Of a stretch of 64,000 nt of DNA, positions 54,616-63,528 are shown in pieces. Under the pieces are notes generated by a model, which worked only from the letters and a program-made list of their open reading frames with translations, searched no databases and was not told the origin of the DNA. Within the stretch, counting starts at the first letter, position 1, and the number at the start of each line of letters is the position of its first letter. Source of the stretch: Hymenobacter canadensis (lineage in GTDB: Bacteria > Bacteroidota > Bacteroidia > Cytophagales > Hymenobacteraceae); contig NZ_CP114767.1 in the NCBI RefSeq assembly GCF_027359925.1, positions 434,001 to 498,000 on the forward strand, in the 5' to 3' direction. The position numbers and the translations under genes are program-made.

Positions 54616-55404
54616 TTATCGAAAGAGTCCGTACAGGAGTGCTGCTGTGCCGAGGCCGGAGAACAGCAGCCCTATGTTCACGGAGTTGCCGCGTTGCGTG
54701 AGGGCTTTCACCGGTTCCACGTACAGGGCATCGTTGGGCAGTAGATAGTAGTAGGGCGAGCTAAGTAGCTCAGGGCGTGTGAGGTCAAGCAGCATCACCT
54801 GTGAGCCTTCGCGGGTCTGGCGGATCAGCTTCACGTTGCGTCGGTTACCAAGTGGCGTCAGGTCGCCGGCCAGGCCCAGGGCCTCCAGTACCGTGGCCCG
54901 GTCGTTGAAAATGGTGAAGCGTCCCGGCGACTTCACCTCGCCCAGCACCGTTACCCGGAAACTCACCAGCCGCAATACCACCGTGGCGTTGCGCACGTAA
55001 GTAGCTATGGCCTTCTGCACGGTTTCTTGCGCTGCGCCCAAGGTCAGACCACGCACTTTCACCAGGCCCACCGTTGGGACCATGATAGCGCCATCCTTAT
55101 CTACCACGTAACCGTTGATGTAAAGCGAGCCAGGGTCTGACTGGTTGAATACCAACTCGTTTTCATGCAGGTTGAAAGCCTTGGTTAGCTCTGGCTGCGC
55201 GCTCTGCACCTTAATGTACAGCACATCATTAGGCATAATCAGGTACTCGGCGGGCTGGTTGGCCACTACTGTGGGCTGCGCCGAATAGGAGCCCTGCAAA
55301 TAGCTGACATCACGCGTAGGAACGCACGAAACCAGGGAAGAACTCAGCAACAACACACCCAACAGCACCAAGCGGACAGCAGACGAAACGGCGGAATACG
55401 GCAT
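54616..55404 (-). CDS. Outer-membrane polysaccharide export lipoprotein (Wza-like)
   Basis: 262 residues from ATG 55404. Signal peptide with a lipobox Cys near residue 27 (SLVSC), then a polysaccharide export domain PNDVLYIKV and SLBB-like part (TVLGEVKSPGRFTIFND...), and a C-terminal hydrophobic helix typical of smaller Bacteroidota exporters. It should form the outer-membrane channel for the polymer. First gene of the - operon; 136 bp separates it from the kinase gene. No good -7 box was found in the AT-rich 55405-55706 upstream. Confidence 0.9.
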   Translation of the reverse strand: MPYSAVSSAVRLVLLGVLLLSSSLVSCVPTRDVSYLQGSYSAQPTVVANQPAEYLIMPNDVLYIKVQSAQPELTKAFNLHENELVFNQSDPGSLYINGYVVDKDGAIMVPTVGLVKVRGLTLGAAQETVQKAIATYVRNATVVLRLVSFRVTVLGEVKSPGRFTIFNDRATVLEALGLAGDLTPLGNRRNVKLIRQTREGSQVMLLDLTRPELLSSPYYYLLPNDALYVEPVKALTQRGNSVNIGLLFSGLGTAALLYGLFR

Positions 55405-55706
55405 GGTTGGCAGAACGTAATAGGAGAGAAGCAATAGAGTAAGAAAAGACCTGTAAGGAAGAAATTGATGAACTTCCTGAACTGGCACTTTTTTATAAAA
55501 ATGTTGGATTGAAATTGTAAAAGCAAGTAATTATTAAATTTTTTAAATAAAATATTGCACAAGGGTTAGTTGTTCATGCGCTGTGTATAGCTAAAAATCT
55601 ATGTTTTAGAACCCTAACCCTCGTAAGCGGGCTGCAGGGCCGGATAAGCGGAAGGCTGTACCTTCGGCCCGTCGGATTCCGGCATCACTCCTAATATTCC
55701 CGCTGC

Positions 55707-56384
55707 ATGAAAATCCTGCTGGTGGAAGACGAGCCCAAGGTGGCCGCCTTTCTGCACAAAGGCCTGACGGAGCAACAACATAACGTAGAAGTGGCCATCG
55801 ACGGGCCCACTGGCCTGCGGTTAGCCCTCTCCGGCCAGCACGACCTCATCATCCTCGACAACCTGCTGCCTGGTTTGAGCGGCCTGGAAGTGTGCCGGCA
55901 GGTGCGGGCGCACAATCCGGCCGTGCCCATCCTGATGCTCACGGCCCTGGGCGAAACCGACGATAAAATCCGGGGCCTTGATGCCGGCGCCGACGACTAT
56001 CTGGTGAAGCCGTTTGCCTTCCAGGAGCTGCTGGCCCGGGTGCGTGCTTTGGTGCGGCGCCGGCCCGAAGCCGCTGCCGCCGCCGCCGTCCTGCAGCTCG
56101 CCGACCTGACCCTGGACCCGGGCAGCAAGCTGGTGCAGCGTGCTGGGCAGCCTATTCAGCTCACGGCGCGGGAGTTTTCGCTGCTGGAGTATCTGCTGCG
56201 CCACAAAGGCCGCGTCATTTCGCGCGTCGACATTCTGGAGCACGTCTGGGAAACTTCTTTCGATACCGGCTCCAACGTCATCGACGTCTACATCAACTTC
56301 CTGCGCAAAAAGATTGATAAGGATTTCACGCCCAAGCTGATCCATACGCTGGTGGGCATGGGCTACGTGATGAAGGAAGAGTAG
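55707..56384 (+). CDS. OmpR/CusR-type response regulator
   Basis: 225 residues. Receiver domain with phospho-acceptor Asp51 (IILDNLLPG), acidic pocket VEDE, and conserved Lys near 101 (VKPFA), joined to a winged-helix DNA-binding domain (LTAREFSLLEYLLRHKGRVISR ... VGMGYVMKEE). OmpR-family regulators bind pairs of direct repeats, like the array in front of sulP 1.6 kb away. Forms a pair with the histidine kinase that follows; a repeat-rich 128-bp gap separates them. It diverges from the Wza-like gene, so it could also control the export operon. Confidence 0.94.
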   Translation: MKILLVEDEPKVAAFLHKGLTEQQHNVEVAIDGPTGLRLALSGQHDLIILDNLLPGLSGLEVCRQVRAHNPAVPILMLTALGETDDKIRGLDAGADDYLVKPFAFQELLARVRALVRRRPEAAAAAAVLQLADLTLDPGSKLVQRAGQPIQLTAREFSLLEYLLRHKGRVISRVDILEHVWETSFDTGSNVIDVYINFLRKKIDKDFTPKLIHTLVGMGYVMKEE

Positions 56385-56389
56385 ACTTT

Positions 56390-56498
56390 TTAGGGCTTAG
56401 GGCTTAGGGCTTAGGAAACAGGCCCTGGGGCTTGGGCTCTAGCGAGCAGGGCCTGTTTTCCAATCCCTATGCCTCAAGCCCCAGGTCCTAAGCCCTAA
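56390..56498. repeat. Compound inverted repeat, family I
   Basis: GGGCTTA units in tandem at 56390-56415 pair with CCTAAGCCCTAA at 56487-56498. Inside is a hairpin with 14/15-bp arms (56414-56427 and 56447-56461) followed by a short T-run. It lies between the response regulator and kinase genes and may end part of the transcripts. Confidence 0.8.
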
Positions 56499-56512
56499 TC
56501 CCTGAAAAATAC

Positions 56513-57913
56513 ATGACGATTCGCCTTCGGCTGGCGCTGCAGTTTGCGGTTATTCTGGCCTTTACGCTGCTGCTGTTTTCGCTGGTTATCTACTTCTTCA
56601 CGGCCCAGGCCCGGCAGGAGTCGTTCACCGAAAACCTGTTTGCGCGGGCCCGCATCGTCGCCCACGTCTACCTCGATGGTACCGGCCGGGCCGACGAGGC
56701 CAGCCGGGCCTCGTACCGCCGCTACCTGCGCCAGTTCTACCGCACCCTGCCCGAGGAAGAAGTGCGCGTATATGACACCCGTAACACGGTGGTGTTTCGG
56801 GAGGGGCAGCTGACCGATGTGCCGGTGCCGGTGAGTTTGCTGAGCGCCGTACGGCAGGAGGGCCGTGAGGTGCTGCTGCGCTCCAACTACCACCAGACGG
56901 TGGGGTTGCTCTACCGCGACTCACGCCGGGGCGACTTCGTGGTGGTGGCCTCGTCGGTGGATACCGACAGCGGCGACAAGCTGCGCAGCCTGGGCAATAT
57001 CCTGGCGTTCGGGCTGCTGACCTCGTTTATCATGGTGAGCATCGGCGGGTGGTTTTTCGCGGGCATGGCGCTCCGGCCCATGCAGAAAGTGGTGCGTGAA
57101 GTGGACAGCATTACCGTCTCGGATTTGCACCGACGCCTGTCGCAGGCCGACGGCTACGACGAAATTGCCCACCTTGCCCAGCGCTTCAACCAGCTCCTCG
57201 ATCGGCTCGAAACGGCCTTCGCCGGCCAGCGGACCTTCGTGCGGGACGCCTCCCACGAGCTGCGTACGCCGCTTACTGTGATTATCGGGGAGCTGGAAGT
57301 GGCGCTGCTGCAGCAAGAGCGGAGCCCGCAGGAATACCGCCGCGTGCTGCAAAGCACCCTCGACGCGGCCCGCCTGCTCAAGGACCTCACCAACGGCCTG
57401 CTCCAGATTGCGCGCGCCTCCGATGACCCCTCTCAGGTGCCGCTCACCACCCTGCGCCTCGACGAGCTGCTGCTGCAGGCCCACGAAGAGGTGCAGCGCC
57501 GCAACCCTACCTGCCGCGTCGATCTGGAGTTTGGGGATGTGCCGGCCATGGTGCGCCAGCCGTTTGCGGTGCGCGGCAACGAAGCGCTGCTGCTGTCGGC
57601 GTTTCTCAACGTGCTGGAAAACGCCTGCAAGTTCTCCAAGAGCACGGCGGCCCCCATCGTGGCCAGCCTCACTACTACCGCCGCGCGCGTTGTGCTGGAG
57701 GTGCGCGACCAAGGCGTGGGCATGAGCGAAGCCGACCGGCTGCAGGTATTCGTGCCCTTCTTCCGGGCCGAAGCCATCCGGACAGTGCCGGGGCACGGCA
57801 TCGGGCTGCCGCTCACGTCCAAAATAATGGCCCTGCATGGCGGCCTCATCCGGGTAGACAGTGAGCTGGGGCAGGGCACGCAGGTGTGGCTGGAGTGGCC
57901 CGCGCTGGGGTAA
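56513..57913 (+). CDS. Sensor histidine kinase, HAMP type
   Basis: 466 residues. Membrane helices at about 8-29 and 162-182 enclose a periplasmic sensor domain of 130 residues. A HAMP linker follows, then the H-box DASHELRTPL (His248), N-box NVLENACKFS, and G-boxes DQGVGMS and GHGIGLPL. It phosphorylates the regulator encoded just upstream. The periplasmic signal is not evident; heavy-metal, envelope or anion sensing are all possible. The next genes are a SulP transporter and a carbonic anhydrase. Confidence 0.93.
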   Translation: MTIRLRLALQFAVILAFTLLLFSLVIYFFTAQARQESFTENLFARARIVAHVYLDGTGRADEASRASYRRYLRQFYRTLPEEEVRVYDTRNTVVFREGQLTDVPVPVSLLSAVRQEGREVLLRSNYHQTVGLLYRDSRRGDFVVVASSVDTDSGDKLRSLGNILAFGLLTSFIMVSIGGWFFAGMALRPMQKVVREVDSITVSDLHRRLSQADGYDEIAHLAQRFNQLLDRLETAFAGQRTFVRDASHELRTPLTVIIGELEVALLQQERSPQEYRRVLQSTLDAARLLKDLTNGLLQIARASDDPSQVPLTTLRLDELLLQAHEEVQRRNPTCRVDLEFGDVPAMVRQPFAVRGNEALLLSAFLNVLENACKFSKSTAAPIVASLTTTAARVVLEVRDQGVGMSEADRLQVFVPFFRAEAIRTVPGHGIGLPLTSKIMALHGGLIRVDSELGQGTQVWLEWPALG

Positions 57914-57952
57914 TCAGGCCGAGTAAAGATGGCTGATGTATAGGGTTTTGAC

Positions 57953-57992
57953 GATTTAACCTGCTTTTAATTCTCTTTTAACCGGGTCTTAA
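57953..57992. promoter_or_regulatory. Four-fold direct-repeat regulator site upstream of sulP
   Basis: Four 7-bp repeats, each ending TTTAA or CTTAA, start at 57953, 57964, 57975 and 57986: GATTTAA, CTTTTAA, CTTTTAA and GTCTTAA. They are separated by exactly 4 bp, so the phase is 11 bp. This is the layout of Pho-box-type sites for OmpR-family regulators. A TAGACTTG (one base from TAnnTTTG) lies at 58004-58011, so the site overlaps the -33 region. Confidence 0.65.
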
Positions 57993-58074
57993 TTACGGTG
58001 CTGTAGACTTGTGGACTGCTCCTATCCATCCGTGCCGGTTCATAGCCGGCGCGTGCCACTCCACTTCTCTACTC

Positions 58075-59691
58075 ATGCCCGAAATAGCTCCGGCTCCGCC
58101 GCATCAAACGGCGTCCGTTCCGGGCGCAATTGCTGCCCCTGGCGGCGTGTTCAGTTCCCTGGGGAAAGATGCGCCTGCCGGCCTGGTGGTATTTCTAGTG
58201 GCACTGCCGCTGTGCCTGGGTATTTCGCTGGCCTCAGGCGCCCCCCTGATGGCTGGTATCATCACCGGAATTGTGGGCGGGCTGATCGTGTCCTGGCTCA
58301 GCGGCTCGCAGCTGAGCGTAAGCGGGCCGGCGGCCGGCCTCACGGCCATCGTGCTGACGGCCCTGCAGACGCTGGGTTCCTTCGAGGCCCTGCTGGCGGC
58401 TACGGTGGTGGCCGGCGCCCTGCAGGTGGTGATGGGGTTTGTGCGGGCTGGTATTATCGGGCTGTACTTTCCCACCTCCGTCATCCGGGGTATGCTGGCG
58501 GCCATCGGCCTGATCCTGATTCTGAAGCAGATTCCACATTTGCTGGGCGTCGATACCGACTACTTCGAGGACATGACCTTCCTGCAGTTCGACGGCCAGA
58601 ATACGTTTTCGGCCTTGGTAGGGGCCCTTCGCTCCTTTGGCTGGGGCTCCGCCCTGATCGGGCTGGTGTCGTTGGGGGTGCTGGTACTCTGGGAAAACGT
58701 GCTGGCCAAGCGCGTCGCCCTGTTCCGGCTGGTGCCTTCGGCGCTGGTAGTGGTGGTGCTGTCCATTGCCCTCAGCTCCCTGCTCAATATCACGCTGCCC
58801 GTGCTGAAGGTGCGCCCCGAGCACCTGGTGCAGCTGCCAAACGTTAACTCCTGGGCTGATTTTGTGGGCGTGTTTAAGTTTCCGCAGTGGTCGGCTGTCA
58901 CTAAGCCTGGCTTCGTGATGGTGGCCTTCACCATTGCCATCGTTGCCTCGCTGGAAAGCCTGCTCAGCGTGGAAGCCGTGGATAAGCTGGACCCGCACAA
59001 ACGCTCCACGCCCACCAACCGCGAGCTGATGGCCCAGGGCGCCGGCAACATCATCAGCGGCCTACTGGGCGGCCTGCCCATGACGGCCGTTATCGTGCGG
59101 AGCTCGGCCAATATCAACGCCGGCGGCCAGACCCGTATGGCGGCCTTCATCCACGGGCTGCTGCTGCTCACGAGCCTGCTGTTTCTGGAAACCATCCTGA
59201 ACCGGATTCCGCTGTCGGCGCTGGCGGCCGTGCTGCTGGTGGTCGGCTACAAGCTTACCAAGCCCACCCTGTACCGCACCCAATGGAAGCTAGGCTGGCA
59301 GCAGTTTCTGCCCTTCATCATTACGGTGGTGGCCGTGTTGCTCACCGACCTGCTCAAGGGCGTCACGATTGGTCTGGTGGTCGGCATCTTCTACATCCTG
59401 AAAACGCACTACGAGTCGGCGTATTTTCTGCGCCAGACGCCCGAGCTGCAGGCGGCCGGCGTCTACCATCTCAAGCTGGGCGAGCATGTGTCCTTCCTCA
59501 ACAAGGCCAGCGTCATCCGGATGCTGGAGCAGTTCGGCCCCGGCAGCCACGTCATCCTCGACGGTACCGAGTCGGAAATGATTGACTACGACGTGCTGGA
59601 GGCTATCGAAAACTTCCGTCAGTCGGCGCCCGAACGGGGCCTGAAGCTGGAGCTGCGCGGGATTCAGCAGGTGGAGATAATGGGCCATTAG
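58075..59691 (+). CDS. SulP-family anion transporter with STAS-like end
   Basis: 538 residues from ATG 58075. An N-terminal Pro/Ala-rich tail, about ten to twelve membrane helices of the SulP fold (GLVVFLVALPLCLGISLASG, SGPAAGLTAIV, and TNRELMAQGAGNIISGLLGGLP), and a short C-terminal STAS-like domain (FLNKASVIRMLEQFG...). SulP proteins carry sulfate, bicarbonate or other anions. The gene after it encodes a beta-carbonic anhydrase, so bicarbonate uptake is the most likely use. It is headed by an OmpR-type direct-repeat site. Confidence 0.92.
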   Translation: MPEIAPAPPHQTASVPGAIAAPGGVFSSLGKDAPAGLVVFLVALPLCLGISLASGAPLMAGIITGIVGGLIVSWLSGSQLSVSGPAAGLTAIVLTALQTLGSFEALLAATVVAGALQVVMGFVRAGIIGLYFPTSVIRGMLAAIGLILILKQIPHLLGVDTDYFEDMTFLQFDGQNTFSALVGALRSFGWGSALIGLVSLGVLVLWENVLAKRVALFRLVPSALVVVVLSIALSSLLNITLPVLKVRPEHLVQLPNVNSWADFVGVFKFPQWSAVTKPGFVMVAFTIAIVASLESLLSVEAVDKLDPHKRSTPTNRELMAQGAGNIISGLLGGLPMTAVIVRSSANINAGGQTRMAAFIHGLLLLTSLLFLETILNRIPLSALAAVLLVVGYKLTKPTLYRTQWKLGWQQFLPFIITVVAVLLTDLLKGVTIGLVVGIFYILKTHYESAYFLRQTPELQAAGVYHLKLGEHVSFLNKASVIRMLEQFGPGSHVILDGTESEMIDYDVLEAIENFRQSAPERGLKLELRGIQQVEIMGH

Positions 59692-59787
59692 GCGGCCCGG
59701 GTCCACCGTTTTTCTCTCACGCGCCTGCAGGCAAGGTTGCCGGACTACCTGCTCTGCCCGCATTCGGCACCACTCATTTTCTTTCTC

Positions 59788-60555
59788 ATGAGCATTGATA
59801 AAATATTAGAAAATAACCGCGGCTGGGTGGCCGAAATGAAGGCCACCGACCCGGATTTCTTCAACCGCCTCGCCGACGGCCAGAAACCCAAATACCTGTT
59901 CATCGGCTGCTCCGATTCGCGGGTGCCGGCCTCGGCCATCACCGGCACCGGCCCGGGCGAAATGTTCGTGCACCGCAACATTGCCAACATGGTGGTAAAC
60001 ACCGATTTCAATATGCTGTCGGTGCTGCAGTACGCCGTGGAAGTGTTGGGCGTCGAGGACATTCTGGTGGTGGGCCACTACGGCTGCGGCGGCGTGGCGG
60101 CCGCGGCCGCCAACAGACAGTACGGCCTCATCGACAACTGGCTGACCAACATCCGGGACGTTATCCGGATGCACGAAATGGAGTTTCTGCGCATCAAGGA
60201 CGACGCGCAGCGCCTGCGCCGCCTCGTGGAGCTGAACGTGATTGAGCAGGTGCGCAACCTGGCCAAAACCAACATCATCCAGAACGCCCGCAAGACCAGC
60301 AAGCCGCCGCGCCTGCACGGCCTGGTCTACGACATCAAGGAGGGCCTACTCAAGAACCTAGAAGTGCAAGACAACGGCATTGGCGAGCTGCAGCACATCT
60401 ACGGCACCGAGGCCATGAAGCACGCCGAAGAAGTGCTGGAGAGCCAGCCTGGCTTCAACCCCAAGGCCGACAAAGGCCAGCTACTGGACGAGCCGGAGAA
60501 AATCAAAAAAGACAAGAAAGAGGACAAAGGCCCTCACCTGCAAAAAGCCAGCTAA
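59788..60555 (+). CDS. Beta-carbonic anhydrase
   Basis: 255 residues from ATG 59788. Zinc ligands Cys41 (CSDSRV), His97 and Cys100 (HYGCGGV), with Asp43 and Arg45 of the CxDxR motif. These catalyse hydration of CO2 to bicarbonate. The C-terminus is a Lys/Glu-rich tail of about 45 residues (NPKADKGQLLDEPEKIKKDK...) that looks disordered. It starts 96 bp after the SulP gene and probably shares its transcript, so the two would exchange bicarbonate and CO2. Confidence 0.95.
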   Translation: MSIDKILENNRGWVAEMKATDPDFFNRLADGQKPKYLFIGCSDSRVPASAITGTGPGEMFVHRNIANMVVNTDFNMLSVLQYAVEVLGVEDILVVGHYGCGGVAAAAANRQYGLIDNWLTNIRDVIRMHEMEFLRIKDDAQRLRRLVELNVIEQVRNLAKTNIIQNARKTSKPPRLHGLVYDIKEGLLKNLEVQDNGIGELQHIYGTEAMKHAEEVLESQPGFNPKADKGQLLDEPEKIKKDKKEDKGPHLQKAS

Positions 60556-60604
60556 TGGCTCCCAGTCTTGCCCTCGGGCAAGTTACGTAGTTAAGTGTGG
60601 TTGG

Positions 60605-60638
60605 AACCGCCGTAGCCCTTGGCTACGGCGGTTTTTTT
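60605..60638 (+). terminator. Terminator of the sulP-carbonic anhydrase operon
   Basis: Perfect 13-bp arms (60605-60617 and 60621-60633), a CTT loop and a run of seven T to 60638. Confidence 0.9.
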
Positions 60639-60733
60639 GTGGGCTATGGCAAGCTGATTTCGGCCTTCTCGAACCCACCGCCCCCGTTACTGCGTAGGCG
60701 GGCTACACACGCTATACCTCAACTCCTGCCTTC

Positions 60734-61681
60734 ATGCAAGCTGCCTACTACACCCAATATGGTTCTGCCGACGTGCTCCACTACGGCGAGCAGCCCACGC
60801 CCACGCCCAAAGCCGACCAGATTCTGGTGCGCGTACGGGCCGGCAGCGTCAATCCTATCGACTGGAAAGTGCGCCAGGGTGAGCTTAAGCTGCTCACGGG
60901 CCACAAGTTTCCCAAGATTCCGGGCCGCGACGTGGCCGGCGAGGTAGCTGCCATCGGCGACAACGTCACGCGCTTCCGCATCGGGGACCGGGTGTATGGC
61001 ATGGCCGCCGATGGCGTGGGTGGCGCGGCTGCCGAGTATGCCGTGCTGGCCGAAACCAGCGCCGCCTTTATTCCGCAGCAACTGAGCATGGAGCAGGCCG
61101 GGGCGGTGCCGCTGGCGGCCCTCACGGCGCTGCAGGGCCTCTACCACCACGGTCGCCTGCTCTCCGGCGACCGGGTGCTCATCAACGGGGCTTCGGGTGG
61201 CGTGGGCTCGTTTGCGGTGCAGATTGCCCGGGCGCTGGGCGCCGGCGAAATCACGGGCGTGTGCGGCCCCGACAACCAGGAGCTGGTGCGCACGCTCGGC
61301 GCCGACCGGGTAATCAACCACAAGGAGCACGATTTCACCACAGACCACAGCCGCTACGACCTGGTGTTTGACGCGGCCGGCAAAAGCAGCTTCAGTGCCA
61401 GCAAAGCCTCTTTGCGCCGCCTGGGCCGCTACGTCACCACCACGCCCGATCCGGCGGCCCTCGTAACGGGCACGGTAGCTACGGCCTTCTCCGATAAGAG
61501 CCAAGCCATGTTTCTGGCCAAAAACAGCGGCTCCGATCTAGCCCTGATTTCGGCCTGGCTGCAGGCCGGCACCATCAAGCCCATCATCTACAAAACCTTC
61601 GCGCTACGCGACCTGGCCGAGGCGCACAGCCTCAGCGAGAAAGGCGGCACCCCCGGCAAAATCGTGCTGATGGTGGAGTAG
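60734..61681 (+). CDS. NAD(P)-dependent MDR oxidoreductase (quinone-reductase type)
   Basis: 315 residues. Zinc-free MDR fold: N-terminal QAAYYTQYGSADVL, AGSVNPIDWKVRQG, PGRDVAGEVAAIG, and the Rossmann glycine pattern NGASGGVGSFAVQIARAL. It likely reduces quinones or enones with NADPH; the specific substrate is unknown. It is a different paralogue from the gene at 13692-14687. Stands alone, followed by repeat material. Confidence 0.92.
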   Translation: MQAAYYTQYGSADVLHYGEQPTPTPKADQILVRVRAGSVNPIDWKVRQGELKLLTGHKFPKIPGRDVAGEVAAIGDNVTRFRIGDRVYGMAADGVGGAAAEYAVLAETSAAFIPQQLSMEQAGAVPLAALTALQGLYHHGRLLSGDRVLINGASGGVGSFAVQIARALGAGEITGVCGPDNQELVRTLGADRVINHKEHDFTTDHSRYDLVFDAAGKSSFSASKASLRRLGRYVTTTPDPAALVTGTVATAFSDKSQAMFLAKNSGSDLALISAWLQAGTIKPIIYKTFALRDLAEAHSLSEKGGTPGKIVLMVE

Positions 61682-61721
61682 CCGGGTTGGTCATCCTGAG
61701 CCGCCTGTCGTCCTGAACCAC

Positions 61722-61819
61722 TTGTCATCCTGAGCTTGCGAAGGACCCTATCACGTCTGGGTTACTATCAAACGACATGCTCTGATGTGCTAAGGTCCTT
61801 TGCAAGCTCAGGATGACAA
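61722..61819. repeat. Inverted repeat, family D (third copy)
   Basis: 29-bp arms at 61722-61750 and 61791-61819 with few mismatches, built on GTCATCCTGAGCTTGC. Two partial copies (GGTCATCCTGAGCC... and TGTCGTCCTGAAC...) precede it from about 61689. It separates the MDR gene from the EamA gene and ends 12 bp before the latter's stop codon. Confidence 0.85.
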
Positions 61820-61831
61820 TAGCTTGCTACC

Positions 61832-62260
61832 TTACTCGGCGGGCTTGGTGAAGGCTATCAGGATGGCGCCGCCGGCCATGAAGGCAGCGCCCAGGATGAC
61901 CTGCCACGTTACTTTCTCCTTCAGGAAAAACACAGCCAGCAGGATGGAAAACACCAGCGAGATTTTGTCGAACGAAGAGGTGCGCGAGGCCTGGCCCATC
62001 TTCAGGGCCTGAAACGAGAACAGCGACGAGGCGCAGGTGATGATGCCCGCTGCAATCAGAAACAGCCAGGTGCGGCGGTCAATCTGAGCTACCTGCGGCA
62101 AATGGCCCTGCCAGGCCACTACGCCCCACGCCACACCCACAATCAGCACCGACTGGATGGCAAAGGCTACGCTGGACTCGATATTCTTGACGCCTACCTT
62201 GGAGAGCGTAACTACCACCGCTGCCGACAGCGCCGCCATCAACGAAAAAACTATCCACAT
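61832..62260 (-). CDS. EamA/DMT-type membrane protein, single domain
   Basis: 142 residues with four or five hydrophobic helices: a small EamA-like half-transporter. The internal GAAFMAGGAILIAF ending is usual for the fold. Such half-size drug/metabolite transporters probably act as dimers; the substrate is unknown. The gene diverges from the SUMF1-like gene, with about 156 bp between the two start codons. Confidence 0.85.
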   Translation of the reverse strand: MWIVFSLMAALSAAVVVTLSKVGVKNIESSVAFAIQSVLIVGVAWGVVAWQGHLPQVAQIDRRTWLFLIAAGIITCASSLFSFQALKMGQASRTSSFDKISLVFSILLAVFFLKEKVTWQVILGAAFMAGGAILIAFTKPAE

Positions 62261-62416
62261 ACACGAGAAAAAAAAGGAGGGCTATCTGGTAACGTACGCA
62301 GCCGGGCCGGCTTTTGATGGCATAACACCACCAAAAGCCTTGTGCAACAGGCTATATAGGCCGTGTAGCATCCTCCACTATCTTGTGTCTAGGTACCATC
62401 CACGCTATCTGCCACT

Positions 62417-63400
62417 ATGAAATGGGTCGCAATGAAGTTGTTATTACTGGCGGTCTGCCTGAGCTTACCGGCCCTGCCGATACCCGCCCAGACCGGCCGC
62501 GCCAACGCCAGGCTACCCCGGGTTCCGGAACCGCCGGGCACCATCCGTCTGGCCGAAAATCTGTTCGTGGATGAGTCGGAAATGGACAACCTGCACTGGC
62601 TGGAATACCTGCAGCGCATCCGGCTGGATTCCTCCACCGCCTTCTACCGTAGCCAACTGCCCGATTCTGCACTGTGGGTGGGACTCACGGCTGCACCTCC
62701 GGCCGGGGCTGCCAGCGGCCCCAGCACCGAGTATTATTTCCACTACCCGGAACTGCGCTATTGCCCGGCCGTGGGCATCAGCTACGAGCAGGCCACGGCC
62801 TATTGCCGGTGGCGCAGCACCCTCGTCAACGAGTCGATGCGGCAGGGGCCGGAGTTTCGCAAAAAGCACCCCGAACTGCGCGACTACGACGTGACGGTGG
62901 AGTACCGCCTGCCCACCGAAGCCGAGTGGCAGCAGGCGGCTTTCGGGACGCTCGGTAGCGGCCCGGCGCCGGCCGGCTTGGTGCCGCTGAAGTCCGCCGG
63001 TAAGCCGCGCCCGGTTGCGCTCCGCCAGCAGGCCCTGGTTGCGGCCTGCCTCACCGCCCAAGCCCTGCCAGCGGCGCAGGTGCTCTACAAACTGCCCTAT
63101 AACCTCCGCGAAGACTACTACGTGGCCGAAACCGGCCGCGCCTTCGAGTGCCTGCCTCCCTCCGGCCAGCCAGGCCTGGAGTACGTGTACGTGAACCCGG
63201 CCAACTACCTGGGCCTCTACAACATCATCGGCAACGCCGCCGAAATGACGGCAGCGAAAGGCGTGGCAAAAGGTGGCTCGTTCAAAAGCTCCGTCCTGGA
63301 CCTGAAGCCCGAGGCGCAGCAGCGCTACCAGGGCCCGCAGAGCTGGCTGGGTTTCCGCTGCGTAGCCACCGTGCGGCTGGTGCGGCGGGTGGGGGAGTAA
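62417..63400 (+). CDS. SUMF1/GldJ-like protein with signal peptide
   Basis: 327 residues from ATG 62417; an ATG at 62432 would place the signal peptide (KLLLLAVCLSLPALPIPAQ) at the very start. The rest is a formylglycine-generating-enzyme-like fold with FVDESEMDNLHWLEYL, ISYEQATAYCRWRS, YRLPTEAEWQQAAFG, GNAAEM and KGGSF...GFRC. The pattern is close to GldJ/GldK-type proteins of Bacteroidota gliding and T9SS, which have lost the catalytic Cys pair, but without the typical lipobox. It may act in T9SS or envelope assembly; this is inferred. Confidence 0.82.
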   Translation: MKWVAMKLLLLAVCLSLPALPIPAQTGRANARLPRVPEPPGTIRLAENLFVDESEMDNLHWLEYLQRIRLDSSTAFYRSQLPDSALWVGLTAAPPAGAASGPSTEYYFHYPELRYCPAVGISYEQATAYCRWRSTLVNESMRQGPEFRKKHPELRDYDVTVEYRLPTEAEWQQAAFGTLGSGPAPAGLVPLKSAGKPRPVALRQQALVAACLTAQALPAAQVLYKLPYNLREDYYVAETGRAFECLPPSGQPGLEYVYVNPANYLGLYNIIGNAAEMTAAKGVAKGGSFKSSVLDLKPEAQQRYQGPQSWLGFRCVATVRLVRRVGE

Positions 63401-63528
63401 AATTGGTAGTAGTCTGAAATTACGGCCAATTCTGTCCGGGCCATTGAGGGTATTGGTCAACACTATGTTGAGCTAACAATCGAGTGACAATAACCTGGCA
63501 AACGCCTAAGGTTCCTGTTCTATAGCGC

